NCBI GenBank assembly: GCA_001873675.1
Contig: MNZP01000067.1
Span: 1-11,432 of the forward strand
Reading direction: 5' to 3'
From: Syntrophaceae bacterium CG2_30_49_12
Lineage (GTDB): Bacteria > Desulfobacterota > Syntrophia > Syntrophales > CG2-30-49-12
DNA: 11,432 nt
Of the stretch, positions 5,758 to 11,432 are shown in pieces (position 1 is the stretch's first letter; each line of letters begins with the position of its first letter). The notes beneath the pieces were generated by a model. It searched no databases. It was not told the origin of the DNA and worked only from the letters and a program-made list of their open reading frames with translations. The position numbers and the translations under genes are program-made.

Positions 5758-7707
5758 TCAGTCTTCCCGCAGTTCTTTCAATTTCGCATAGTAATCAAGC
5801 GCTTCAGGGTTCTTGAGGGCATCCCTGTTCTGCACGGTCTTCCCCTCGATGATCTTTTTTACCGAGATTTCAACCTTTTTCATGTTAAGGGTATAGGGTA
5901 TCTCCGGCACGGCGATGATCTTTGCCGGTACGTGCCTGGGGGAGGCGCCCGCCCTGATCCTCTGTCTGATCTTATCTCTGATTTTCTCCGTCAACGCAAA
6001 GCCTTCCGCCATCTGGACAAAGAGGACGATGCGGACATCGTTTTTCCAGTTATGTCCCACCACAATACTGTCCTGCACTTCCTCCATGTTTTCCACCTGC
6101 CGATAGATCTCCGCGGTGCCGATACGAACCCCTCCGGGATTCAGTGTGGCATCCGAGCGGCCGTAAATCACCACGCCGCCCCTTTCATTGATGAGCACAT
6201 AGTCCCCATGCCTCCAGATGCCTGGGTATATCTCAAAATAGGCGGCCAGGTATTTTTTCTTGTCCGGGTCATCCCAAAAATAGAGGGGCATGGAGGGAGA
6301 GGGCGCCGTACAGACGAGTTCTCCCTGTTGATTGATCACCGGTTTCCCCTCCTCATCCCAGGCCTCTACCTTCATGGCCAGCCCCCTGCACTGTAGCTCT
6401 CCGGCGTAGACCGGCCCAATGGGGTTGCCGAGGGCAAAACAGCCGTTGATATCCGACCCGCCTGAGATGGATGACAACTGGACATCCTGTTTCACTTCCC
6501 TGTAGATATAGGCAAAGCCCTCCTCGGAAAGGGGAGACCCCGTGGAAAGAATGGTCGCCAGAGGCGACAGGTCGTACTCCTTGCCGGGTTTTACGCCTTC
6601 GTTCATCAGGGCGGCGATATAACCTGCGCTGGTGCCAAAGATCGTTATCTTTTCATCCTGGGCCATCTTCCAGAGGGCGCCGGGATTGGGATAGAAGGGA
6701 CTGCCGTCAAAGAGGACCACCCTGGCGCCCACAGCGAGGGAACTCACCACCCAGTTCCACATCATCCAGCCACAGGTGGTAAAATAAAAGATGGTGTCCT
6801 CACGTTTAAGGTTCGTATGGAGCAGCAATTCCTTTAGATGGTTGATCAGGATACCGCCGGCGCCCTGCACCATGCACTTGGGAAGGCCCGTGGTACCGGA
6901 GGTGAACATGATATAGAGGGGATGGTCAAAGGGCAACTGGGGAAAGACAAGATGATCCTCCGATGATTTGAAATCCTGATAGTGAACGGCATTGGGCAGG
7001 CTGCTGATATCGGGTTCTTTTTCTGTATACGGGACGACGATGACCTTCTCCAGAGAGGGGAGTTCCTTGATGATACTGGCGATGCGCCCGAGGGAATCGA
7101 GAACCTTGCCTTTGAAGAAATAGCCGTTGGCAACAAAGAGGACTTTCGGCTTAATCTGGCCGAAACGATCGAGGACACCCTTGATCCCAAAATCAGGGGA
7201 ACAGGAAGACCAGACGGCCCCAAGGCTCGTTGCGGCAAGCATGGCCACAACCGTCTCCGGCATGTTGGGCATGAAACCGGCTACGCGGTCCCCCGCCTTA
7301 ACCCCGATCTCTCTCAGGCCTCCGGCTATCTTTGCCACTTCATCGTAAAGTTTTCCGTATGTCATCCTTACCGGCTCATGATCCTCCCCCTTGAAGACAA
7401 GGGCGGGAGAATCATCCCTTATGCGGAGGAGATTCTCGGCAAAATTGAGACGGCCCCCGGAAAACCACTTTGCCCCGGGCATCCGGGCCGGATTGTCAAT
7501 AACCTGATCGTAGCTCCTCCCGGCCTTGATCCCTCCAAAATCCCATACGGAAGCCCAGAAATCAGGGATATGATCAATTGACCAGCGATAGAGACCATCA
7601 TAGTCGTTGAGATTCAGCCTGTATCTCTCATTGATGAATAACAGGAAACGATACATGTTGCTGTTCTTGATGCGCTCTTCCGAAGGCTTCCATAATAGTC
7701 CGGTCAT
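5758..7707 (-). CDS. Acetoacetate-CoA ligase (acetoacetyl-CoA synthetase)
   Basis: A 649-residue adenylate-forming enzyme of the AACS group of the ANL superfamily: acetoacetate + ATP + CoA gives acetoacetyl-CoA + AMP + PPi. The ACS-type N-terminal cap is present (RWSIDHIPDFWASVWDF, residues 41-57). The phosphate loop TSGTTGLPK is at 269-277, TCGWMMWNW at 311-319, the adenine/hinge region HGDYVL at 500-505, and GRSDATLNPGGVRIGTAEIY at 516-535. The C-terminal YTLNMKKVE (605-613) aligns with the catalytic-lysine loop, where most relatives have a Gly before KK; here it is Met. A GGAGGAAA ribosome binding site (7714-7721) supports the start. In a fermentative or syntrophic anaerobe it would serve ketone-body or short-chain acid use. 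Acetate or propionate ligase is less likely given the length and motifs. Confidence 0.9.
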   Translation of the reverse strand: MTGLLWKPSEERIKNSNMYRFLLFINERYRLNLNDYDGLYRWSIDHIPDFWASVWDFGGIKAGRSYDQVIDNPARMPGAKWFSGGRLNFAENLLRIRDDSPALVFKGEDHEPVRMTYGKLYDEVAKIAGGLREIGVKAGDRVAGFMPNMPETVVAMLAATSLGAVWSSCSPDFGIKGVLDRFGQIKPKVLFVANGYFFKGKVLDSLGRIASIIKELPSLEKVIVVPYTEKEPDISSLPNAVHYQDFKSSEDHLVFPQLPFDHPLYIMFTSGTTGLPKCMVQGAGGILINHLKELLLHTNLKREDTIFYFTTCGWMMWNWVVSSLAVGARVVLFDGSPFYPNPGALWKMAQDEKITIFGTSAGYIAALMNEGVKPGKEYDLSPLATILSTGSPLSEEGFAYIYREVKQDVQLSSISGGSDINGCFALGNPIGPVYAGELQCRGLAMKVEAWDEEGKPVINQQGELVCTAPSPSMPLYFWDDPDKKKYLAAYFEIYPGIWRHGDYVLINERGGVVIYGRSDATLNPGGVRIGTAEIYRQVENMEEVQDSIVVGHNWKNDVRIVLFVQMAEGFALTEKIRDKIRQRIRAGASPRHVPAKIIAVPEIPYTLNMKKVEISVKKIIEGKTVQNRDALKNPEALDYYAKLKELRED

Positions 7708-7740
7708 CTACAGTTTCCTCCATTGGTAATTATCGTGATT

Positions 7741-7760
7741 CTTGTAACCTATAATACAAG
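7741..7760. promoter_or_regulatory. Dyad in the divergent promoter region
   Basis: CTTGTA (7741-7746) and TACAAG (7755-7760) form a 6-bp perfect inverted repeat with an AT-rich 8-bp centre, 34 bp upstream of the acetoacetyl-CoA synthetase start in the 155-bp divergent gap. It could be an operator for that gene. The centre holds TATAAT/ATTATA, but I see no well-placed -35 box on either strand. Confidence 0.3.
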
Positions 7761-7801
7761 CATGATTTATTCAAGGATAAAAGCGCCCCTCTTATTAGAT
7801 A

Positions 7802-7828
7802 TTGACAAGGAGAATCATTTAAGATAAT
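7802..7828 (+). promoter_or_regulatory. Candidate promoter of the cupin gene
   Basis: A perfect -35 TTGACA (7802-7807) and a GATAAT -10 box (7823-7828) are separated by 15 bp, slightly short. A strong AGGGGAG ribosome binding site lies just before the ATG at 7863. Downstream AAGATA and TATCTT (about 7821-7846) form a loose inverted repeat of unknown meaning. Confidence 0.45.
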
Positions 7829-7862
7829 TCGTAACTTAACTATCTTCAAGGGGAGTAACACG

Positions 7863-8243
7863 ATGAAGCTTGCCATGCTCTCTCCGATCGCCTGGCGCAC
7901 GCCGCCAAGACACCACCGGCCCTGGGGATTTTACCAAATTCTGTCCGATATGCCCGACCATAAGGTAAAGCGGATAAACGTTTATCCTGGCCGGCGTCTG
8001 AGCTATCAGCGCCATTTCCTGCGTTCAGAGCACTGGTACGTGGTAAAGGGATGTGCCGTGGCAACTAAAAACGGTCAGGAGATCGAATTGACATCGGGAA
8101 AGGCTATAGATCTGCCGGTGGAATCGTGGCACAGGATCAGGAACCCCGCCGATGAGAACCTGGTTTTTATTGAAATCCAGACCGGGGATTACTTCGGCGA
8201 AGACGACATCGAAAGGGTGGAAGACGACTATGGCAGGGTCTAA
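7863..8243 (+). CDS. Cupin, mannose-6-phosphate isomerase type II domain
   Basis: A 126-residue single-domain cupin related to the C-terminal isomerase domain of type II mannose-6-phosphate isomerase/GDP-mannose pyrophosphorylase (MannoseP_isomer, PF01050). It carries RPWGFYQIL (19-27), KVKRINVYPGRRLSYQRHFLRSEHWYVVKG (34-63, with metal-ligand candidates H51, E56, H57) and the second motif LPVESWHRIRNP (84-95, H90), ending GDYFGEDDIERVEDDYGR. This closely follows the family. The stand-alone length suggests a mannose-6-phosphate isomerase or a sugar-binding cupin; no GDP-mannose pyrophosphorylase gene is nearby. The start is supported by AGGGGAG at about 7849-7855; M5 is an alternative. The gene stands alone, divergent from the acetoacetyl-CoA synthetase. 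Confidence 0.85.
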   Translation: MKLAMLSPIAWRTPPRHHRPWGFYQILSDMPDHKVKRINVYPGRRLSYQRHFLRSEHWYVVKGCAVATKNGQEIELTSGKAIDLPVESWHRIRNPADENLVFIEIQTGDYFGEDDIERVEDDYGRV

Positions 8244-8496
8244 AGGACCTATCGTCAAACGCTACAAAGGATGGCTTCAATTTCTCTGTACGATCTCTGC
8301 GCAAAAGGGCATGATAAACATCTTTAGACGGCAAAGATGATCTGGGATAATACAGGAGACTATATTGTAGATTGCAGCTTGAAAGCACCATAACAGATAA
8401 GATCGTGATGAACTTCATTAATAATGCTCGCCATTAAAAACTCACCTGGAGGTCAGCCGTGAATTATTATACCACACTTTAATCTACAAAATCTTG

Positions 8497-8515
8497 TTGT
8501 CAAAATCTTTGACAA
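8497..8515. repeat. Perfect 8-bp inverted repeat
   Basis: TTGTCAAA-ATC-TTTGACAA is a perfect 8-bp inverted repeat with a 3-bp centre. Outer arms ACCACA (8471-8476) and TGTGGT (8526-8531) are inverted around it, so the whole 61-bp block is dyad-like. It might be an operator, a hairpin, or the end of a mobile element. No nearby gene explains it. Confidence 0.55.
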
Positions 8516-8710
8516 TGGAAGTGTAATGTGGTTTATTTACTTCGCTTTTCGTTCCCAACCTTCACAACACTTTGAGGGGTATTGGAATGACCGAGTCGAG
8601 CGCACCTTTGCCAACCGCTTGTAGAGATCGGACAAATCTATCGTTCTACACCGGCAGTCCGTGCCTTTCCTTCTTCCCAACGGGCTCACAATAAACCAAA
8701 ACCCCTCGAT

Positions 8711-8752
8711 TTGGAAGGCGGTTACGATATTCGAACGGTTCAGGAGCTTTTA
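8711..8752 (+). pseudogene. Relic of a tyrosine recombinase/integron-type integrase
   Basis: One frame gives LEGGYDIRTVQELL, the conserved segment of tyrosine recombinases (especially integron integrase and XerD-like phage-type integrases) that follows the catalytic HxxR box and precedes the LGH motif. Nothing further upstream reads as the rest of the enzyme, and the match stops exactly where the REP-like hairpin begins. It is a fragment of 14 codons, too short to function. The motif is well known; identification rests on this short match only. Confidence 0.65.
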
Positions 8753-8756
8753 GAAA

Positions 8757-8818
8757 TGGGGACGGTTTTATTTTCTCTCACAAGGATGAGAGAGGAGATA
8801 AAATAGAACCATCCCCTA
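8757..8818. repeat. REP-like palindrome C (large imperfect hairpin)
   Basis: The left arm TGGGGACGGTTTTATTT and the right arm AAATAGAACCATCCCC are inverted copies with few mismatches, and an inner TCTCTCA/TGAGAGA pairs around a CAAGGA loop. Elements with GGGGACGGTTCTATTTT ends are common in anaerobic deltaproteobacteria and resemble REP elements linked to Y1 (RAYT) transposases; that link is from general knowledge. It sits exactly between the integrase and hemA relics and probably inserted there. It differs in sequence from repeats A and B. Confidence 0.75.
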
Positions 8819-8825
8819 TATTCCC

Positions 8826-8967
8826 ATGATCGATATCGCCGTTCCGCGGGATGTCGAGCTGGAGGTGACTGAGATAGACAATGTCTTCCTTTACAATATC
8901 GATGACTTGCAGGGAGTTGTTGATGAGAACATAAAGAGCCGCAGGCAGGTGGCGGCGAAACCGGAAT
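8826..8967 (+). pseudogene. Relic of glutamyl-tRNA reductase (hemA fragment)
   Basis: The frame from the ATG at 8826 reads MIDIAVPRDVELEVTEID then NVFLYNIDDLQGVVDENIKS. This is the conserved stretch of glutamyl-tRNA reductase after the NADPH-binding domain (E. coli HemA has DIAVPRDVEPEV and a similar YLYSVDDLQ). Similarity fades after about residue 47; the rest of the 64-codon frame (to 9020) is not HemA-like. A full enzyme has about 420 residues, so over 85 percent is missing. The match starts right after palindrome C. It may be the product of a rearrangement copying a piece of hemA; it is not a functional gene. Confidence 0.8.
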
Positions 8968-9043
8968 ATACCAAGGTTGTCAATTACAATTTGCAATCTT
9001 ACTTGAATTATGTAAAGTAGAATTAACATATTTGAGGTTGTCC

Positions 9044-10261
9044 ATGGAAGGCTTTTTTGCGGAACAGACGCGGCTCATCAGAACCGTCGGCAACAAGAAG
9101 CGTTATCTCTACGATACCATTGATCGGGATCTGCGCTGTATCGGAATTCTCGGCGCCCGGGGAACGGGTAAGACGACGCTGATGTTGCAGATGGTCAAAG
9201 AACACTCCGCCGGCGGCAATGATCGCGCCCTCTATGTTTCCATAGACAGCCCCTACTTTCAGGCCCATGACCTGTTTGAATTCGCCCGGACCTTTCATCA
9301 GCACGGCGGTGAAGTTCTTTTTATTGACGAAGTTCATAAATACCCCGATTGGTCCGTCCATATCAAGTCGATCTATGACGGCCTTCCCGGCCTGAGGGTT
9401 GTATTCACGGGATCGAGCCTTCTCAAGATCGCCAAGCAGAAAGGTGACTTGAGCCGCCGGGCCGTCATTTATCATCTGCACGGCATGTCGTTTCGGGAAT
9501 ATATCAATTTTACCAGACATACGGCGTTTCCGCCTTTTTCACTCGAAGATATCCTGAAAGATCACCAGGTGCTGGCAACGGATATTTGCCGGGACTTGAA
9601 AATTCTTCGTTTCTTTAAACAGTATCTGCAATCCGGTTATTATCCCTTTTTCCTGGAAGGGGAAAACTATTACCGGCTGAGACTGAGAGAGGTCATCAAC
9701 CATATTCTGGAGGTGGACCTGCCTTATATCAGCGGCATTGAAATCCGGCAGATCGCCAAGATAAAGAAACTCCTCTATATGCTTGCCATCACCCTGCAGT
9801 TTGCGCCCAATATCGTGAAACTCTCCGAGGCAACGGAAATTTCGAGGCCGAAACTTTACGAATATCTCGAACATCTCCAGGACGCCAAGCTTCTCAATCT
9901 ATTGCGTCGGCGGGGAAGAGGTTATGCGATCCTCACCAAACCGGACAAAATTTATCTGGAAAACGGGAACCTGATGTATGCCATTACGGAGGATATGAAC
10001 GCCGGAACGTTAAGGGAACTCTTTTTCGTAAACCAACTGCGCAATGCGTTTTCAAACCATCCCGCCCTGATCGACGCGACGGTCGAGCTTACCGACCGGG
10101 GAGACTTTTATGTAAAATCGGTTTATACCTTTGAAATTGGCGGTAAAGCCGAGACGTATGACCAAATCAAGGATATAAGCAACAGCTTCATTGCCGCCGA
10201 TGACATTGAAACCGGCTTCGGAAACAAAATTCCTTTGTGGCTGTTCGGCTTTCTCTATTGA
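9044..10261 (+). CDS. COG1373-type AAA ATPase (AAA_14/DUF4143)
   Basis: A 405-residue ATPase of the widespread COG1373 group. From the ATG at 9044, Walker A GARGTGKT is at 37-44, Walker B VLFIDE at 91-96, and a sensor-like FTGSS at 121-125, followed by DLSRRAVIYHLHGMSFREY, typical of this family. The C-terminal part (GTLRELFFVNQL, then GDFYV...FEIGGK and the final PLWLFGFLY) matches the DUF4143 region, which has a PD-(D/E)xK-like look. It is complete. The function of the family is unknown; members are often horizontally transferred and sit near toxin or restriction genes. The ATG at 9044 is preferred over the TTG at 9032, because GAGG at 9034-9037 is well placed. It has no partner gene and stands between relics and a broken restriction gene. 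Confidence 0.87.
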   Translation: MEGFFAEQTRLIRTVGNKKRYLYDTIDRDLRCIGILGARGTGKTTLMLQMVKEHSAGGNDRALYVSIDSPYFQAHDLFEFARTFHQHGGEVLFIDEVHKYPDWSVHIKSIYDGLPGLRVVFTGSSLLKIAKQKGDLSRRAVIYHLHGMSFREYINFTRHTAFPPFSLEDILKDHQVLATDICRDLKILRFFKQYLQSGYYPFFLEGENYYRLRLREVINHILEVDLPYISGIEIRQIAKIKKLLYMLAITLQFAPNIVKLSEATEISRPKLYEYLEHLQDAKLLNLLRRRGRGYAILTKPDKIYLENGNLMYAITEDMNAGTLRELFFVNQLRNAFSNHPALIDATVELTDRGDFYVKSVYTFEIGGKAETYDQIKDISNSFIAADDIETGFGNKIPLWLFGFLY

Positions 10262-10417
10262 TTCATTCAGGGGCCTCCACATAAGTATCGCGGGCAGCCA
10301 TGTCCGATACGCGAGGGCATCAATGGGCAAGAGCTTTGAAGTGGTTGTACGATAATCCGTATTATGTCACCGGAATAAATGATACAATCGGAGTAAATTA
10401 CCACGCGGGAAAAAGCA
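10262..10417 (+). other. Gap before the restriction gene
   Basis: No recognisable gene. A short frame from 10300 (MSDTRGHQWARALKWLYDN...) overlaps the next gene out of frame and matches nothing I know. Weak -10-like TACAAT (10383-10388) has no convincing -35 partner. Confidence 0.4.
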
Positions 10418-11299
10418 ATGTCAGCAAGTCTCAAACACTACCTCAACACTATCGAAAATGCCCTCAAGGCAGGCAATGCCACCGAACATACCCACCGGCC
10501 TGCCCTGAAAGCACTGCTTGAATCCAGTGATCTCCACGTCATCGCCACCAATGAACCCAAACGCATCGTTTGCGGCGCGCCCGACTACATTATCACCCGC
10601 GATGGTTTGACCATCGGCTACATTGAAGCCAAAGACGTGGGCAAATCCCTCACTGAAACAGAACGCACCGACCAGCTTAAACGCTACCGCCGCGCTCTTG
10701 ATAATCTCATCCTTACCGACTATCTTGAGTTTCGCTGGTACGTTGACGGAAAGTTACGGCAGGAAGCCCGGTTAGCCCAGCCCCAAGCTGACGGCAAACT
10801 CAAAATCGGAAAACACGGTCTCAAAGAAGTTGAGGAACTGCTGCAAAACTTTTTGGTTCATCAGCCCCAGGCCGTCAACACCCCCAAAGACCTGGCCGAG
10901 CGAATGGCGCGCCTCACCCACATTATCCGCGACATCATTATGACCGCCTTTGAAACCGGCCAGGCTTCAATGTTGTTGCAAGGCTGGCGCGATGCCTTTG
11001 CCAGAGTATTGATTGCCGACCTGAACCTGCCTGAAAAAACGCCCGACTTTGCCGATATGTTTGCTCAAACGCTGGCTTACGGCCTGTTCACCGCCCGTGT
11101 GATGGACGACACCCCCCTTTCATCCTCCCTTCAAAGGGGGGAAAGAAGGGGGTTCACCCGGCAGGAAGCGCAATATCTCATTCCCAAATCAAACCCGTTT
11201 TTGCGAGATTTTTGCTCCGAAAATAGACCATTGTTTATATTTTCATGCCCCTTTGTGAGCCGCAGGCTCATGAGGGTTTCACCTGAAAATACCTTTTGA
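10418..11299 (+). CDS. Type IIG-like restriction-modification enzyme, N-terminal part (truncated)
   Basis: The first 230 or so residues match the N-terminus of large restriction-modification proteins in which a PD-(D/E)xK nuclease precedes an N6-adenine DNA methyltransferase. The catalytic motif is P55-D56 in GAPDYIIT with E70-A-K72 in GYIEAKD, followed by TDQLKRYRRALDNLILTD and LEFRWYV. The family segment FAQTLAYGLFTARV is then interrupted by a 14-residue or so insert TPLSSSLQRGERRG, encoded by a palindromic repeat, before FTRQEAQYLIPKSNPFLRDF resumes. About residue 267 the match ends and the last 26 residues come from repeat sequence. No methyltransferase motif is present: relatives are about 900-1100 residues, so this is a broken gene or, at most, a nuclease-only fragment. 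Confidence 0.75.
   Translation: MSASLKHYLNTIENALKAGNATEHTHRPALKALLESSDLHVIATNEPKRIVCGAPDYIITRDGLTIGYIEAKDVGKSLTETERTDQLKRYRRALDNLILTDYLEFRWYVDGKLRQEARLAQPQADGKLKIGKHGLKEVEELLQNFLVHQPQAVNTPKDLAERMARLTHIIRDIIMTAFETGQASMLLQGWRDAFARVLIADLNLPEKTPDFADMFAQTLAYGLFTARVMDDTPLSSSLQRGERRGFTRQEAQYLIPKSNPFLRDFCSENRPLFIFSCPFVSRRLMRVSPENTF
11111..11153. repeat. Palindromic repeat inside the restriction gene
   Basis: ACCCCCCTTTCATCCTCCC is paired with an inverted GGGGGGAAAGAAGGGGGT arm around TTCAAA. Repeats of this CCCCCTTT/AAAGGGGG kind are scattered through many bacterial genomes. Its length keeps the reading frame open, so it adds a peptide (about TPLSSSLQRGERRG) between ARVMDD and FTRQEA. Confidence 0.7.
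11240..11281. repeat. Direct repeat D, copy 1
   Basis: A 42-bp unit with a central TGAGCC-GCA-GGCTCA inverted repeat, repeated at 11370-11411 with about 6 mismatches. It replaces the rest of the restriction gene. Confidence 0.75.
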
Positions 11300-11366
11300 C
11301 AGGCGAGACGCCTGTCCTACTGGTGGATAATTGCCCTCGAAAAGTAGGTCAGGCGTCTCGCCTGAC
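11298..11366. repeat. Inverted pair of palindromes (long hairpin)
   Basis: GACAGGCGAGACGCCTGTCCTAC-type sequence (11298-11320) and its inverted partner starting GTAGGTCAGGCGTCTCGCC (11344-11366) differ at two positions and face each other across 23 bp. Each arm is also a palindrome (GACAGGCG/CGCCTGTC and GTCAGGCG/CGCCTGAC), and the differences keep each arm self-complementary. Repeat D copies flank the hairpin on both sides, so the whole looks like one composite insertion. Confidence 0.75.
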
Positions 11367-11369
11367 TTA

Positions 11370-11411
11370 TTTTCATCCTCCTTTGTGAGCCGAAGGCTCA
11401 TGGATGTTTCA
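11370..11411. repeat. Direct repeat D, copy 2
   Basis: The second copy of the unit at 11240-11281, same orientation, with TGAGCC-GAA-GGCTCA in the middle. Mismatches lie outside the inner stem arms. The element may continue beyond the window end. Confidence 0.75.
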
Positions 11412-11432
11412 TTCAAATTACCGGCCCCCAGC

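Larger units (their letters stand above)
8244..9043. other. 800-bp region without an intact gene
   Basis: No open frame here looks like a complete gene. It holds a 7-bp stem without a T tract after the cupin gene (8319-8339), a perfect inverted repeat (8497-8515), an integrase relic (8711-8752), a large REP-like hairpin (8757-8818) and a hemA relic (8826-8967). I recognised nothing in 8532-8705 on either strand. It reads as a scrap zone of insertions and decay between the cupin gene and the AAA ATPase gene. Confidence 0.7.

Noticed and set aside
6982..7581. 199-codon + strand frame opposite the acetoacetyl-CoA synthetase
   Set aside because: It is the antisense of a clearly recognised gene and shows no family motifs.
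8319..8339. Terminator after the cupin gene
   Set aside because: CATCTTT/AAAGATG can pair over 7 bp, but it is AT-rich and no T tract follows.
8826..9020. 64-codon frame as a real small gene
   Set aside because: Its first part is an internal piece of glutamyl-tRNA reductase beginning at a repeat edge, so it is a relic rather than a gene.
10300..10521. 73-codon frame upstream of the restriction gene
   Set aside because: It overlaps the restriction gene in another frame and resembles no family I know.
11240..11411. CRISPR array
   Set aside because: There are only two D units with an inverted palindrome pair between them; spacing and structure do not fit repeats and spacers, and no cas gene is present.

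Overview
The window looks like a chromosomal segment of an anaerobic bacterium, probably a deltaproteobacterium (Desulfobacterota, Syntrophus-like). This is inferred from the gene mix (FolE2-type GTP cyclohydrolase, long glutaminase-fused NAD synthetase, acetoacetyl-CoA synthetase, many toxin-antitoxin genes) and from several families of REP-like palindromes. It is not proved by any phylogenetic marker. All intact genes are on the + strand except the acetoacetyl-CoA synthetase.

Layout. (1) 1-2197 is an accessory, visibly AT-richer zone of small toxin-antitoxin genes set among repeats: brnT/brnA, then a UPF0175 antitoxin with a DUF3368 PIN toxin, then a lone MNT nucleotidyltransferase. Two different direct-repeat pairs are nested around these modules (A1-B1-brnTA-B2-UPF0175/PIN-A2-MNT). 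(2) 2190-5744 is a compact housekeeping run: queD, folE2, nadE and a small zinc-ribbon protein. folE2/nadE and nadE/zinc ribbon overlap by 4 bp (ATGA). FolE2 makes 7,8-dihydroneopterin triphosphate, the substrate of QueD, so this pair feeds queuosine and possibly folate synthesis; NadE finishes NAD synthesis. (3) 5758-7707 (minus strand, convergent) encodes acetoacetyl-CoA synthetase, and a divergent mannose-6-phosphate-isomerase-type cupin follows at 7863-8243.

(4) 8244-9043 holds no intact gene. It contains a small perfect inverted repeat and a short relic of a tyrosine recombinase/integron-type integrase. That relic is cut off by a large REP-like hairpin, which is itself followed at once by a relic of glutamyl-tRNA reductase (hemA). 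(5) 9044-10261 is an intact COG1373-type AAA ATPase (AAA_14/DUF4143). (6) 10418-11299 is the N-terminal nuclease part of a Type IIG-like restriction-modification enzyme. It carries an in-frame peptide encoded by a palindromic repeat and is truncated by a second cluster of repeats that runs to the window end.

The most unusual points are the nested repeats framing the toxin-antitoxin cassettes, the nearly leaderless brnT with a palindrome over its -10 box, the integrase/REP/hemA junction, and the repeat-driven breakage of the restriction enzyme gene. I did not find a clear new multi-gene system.
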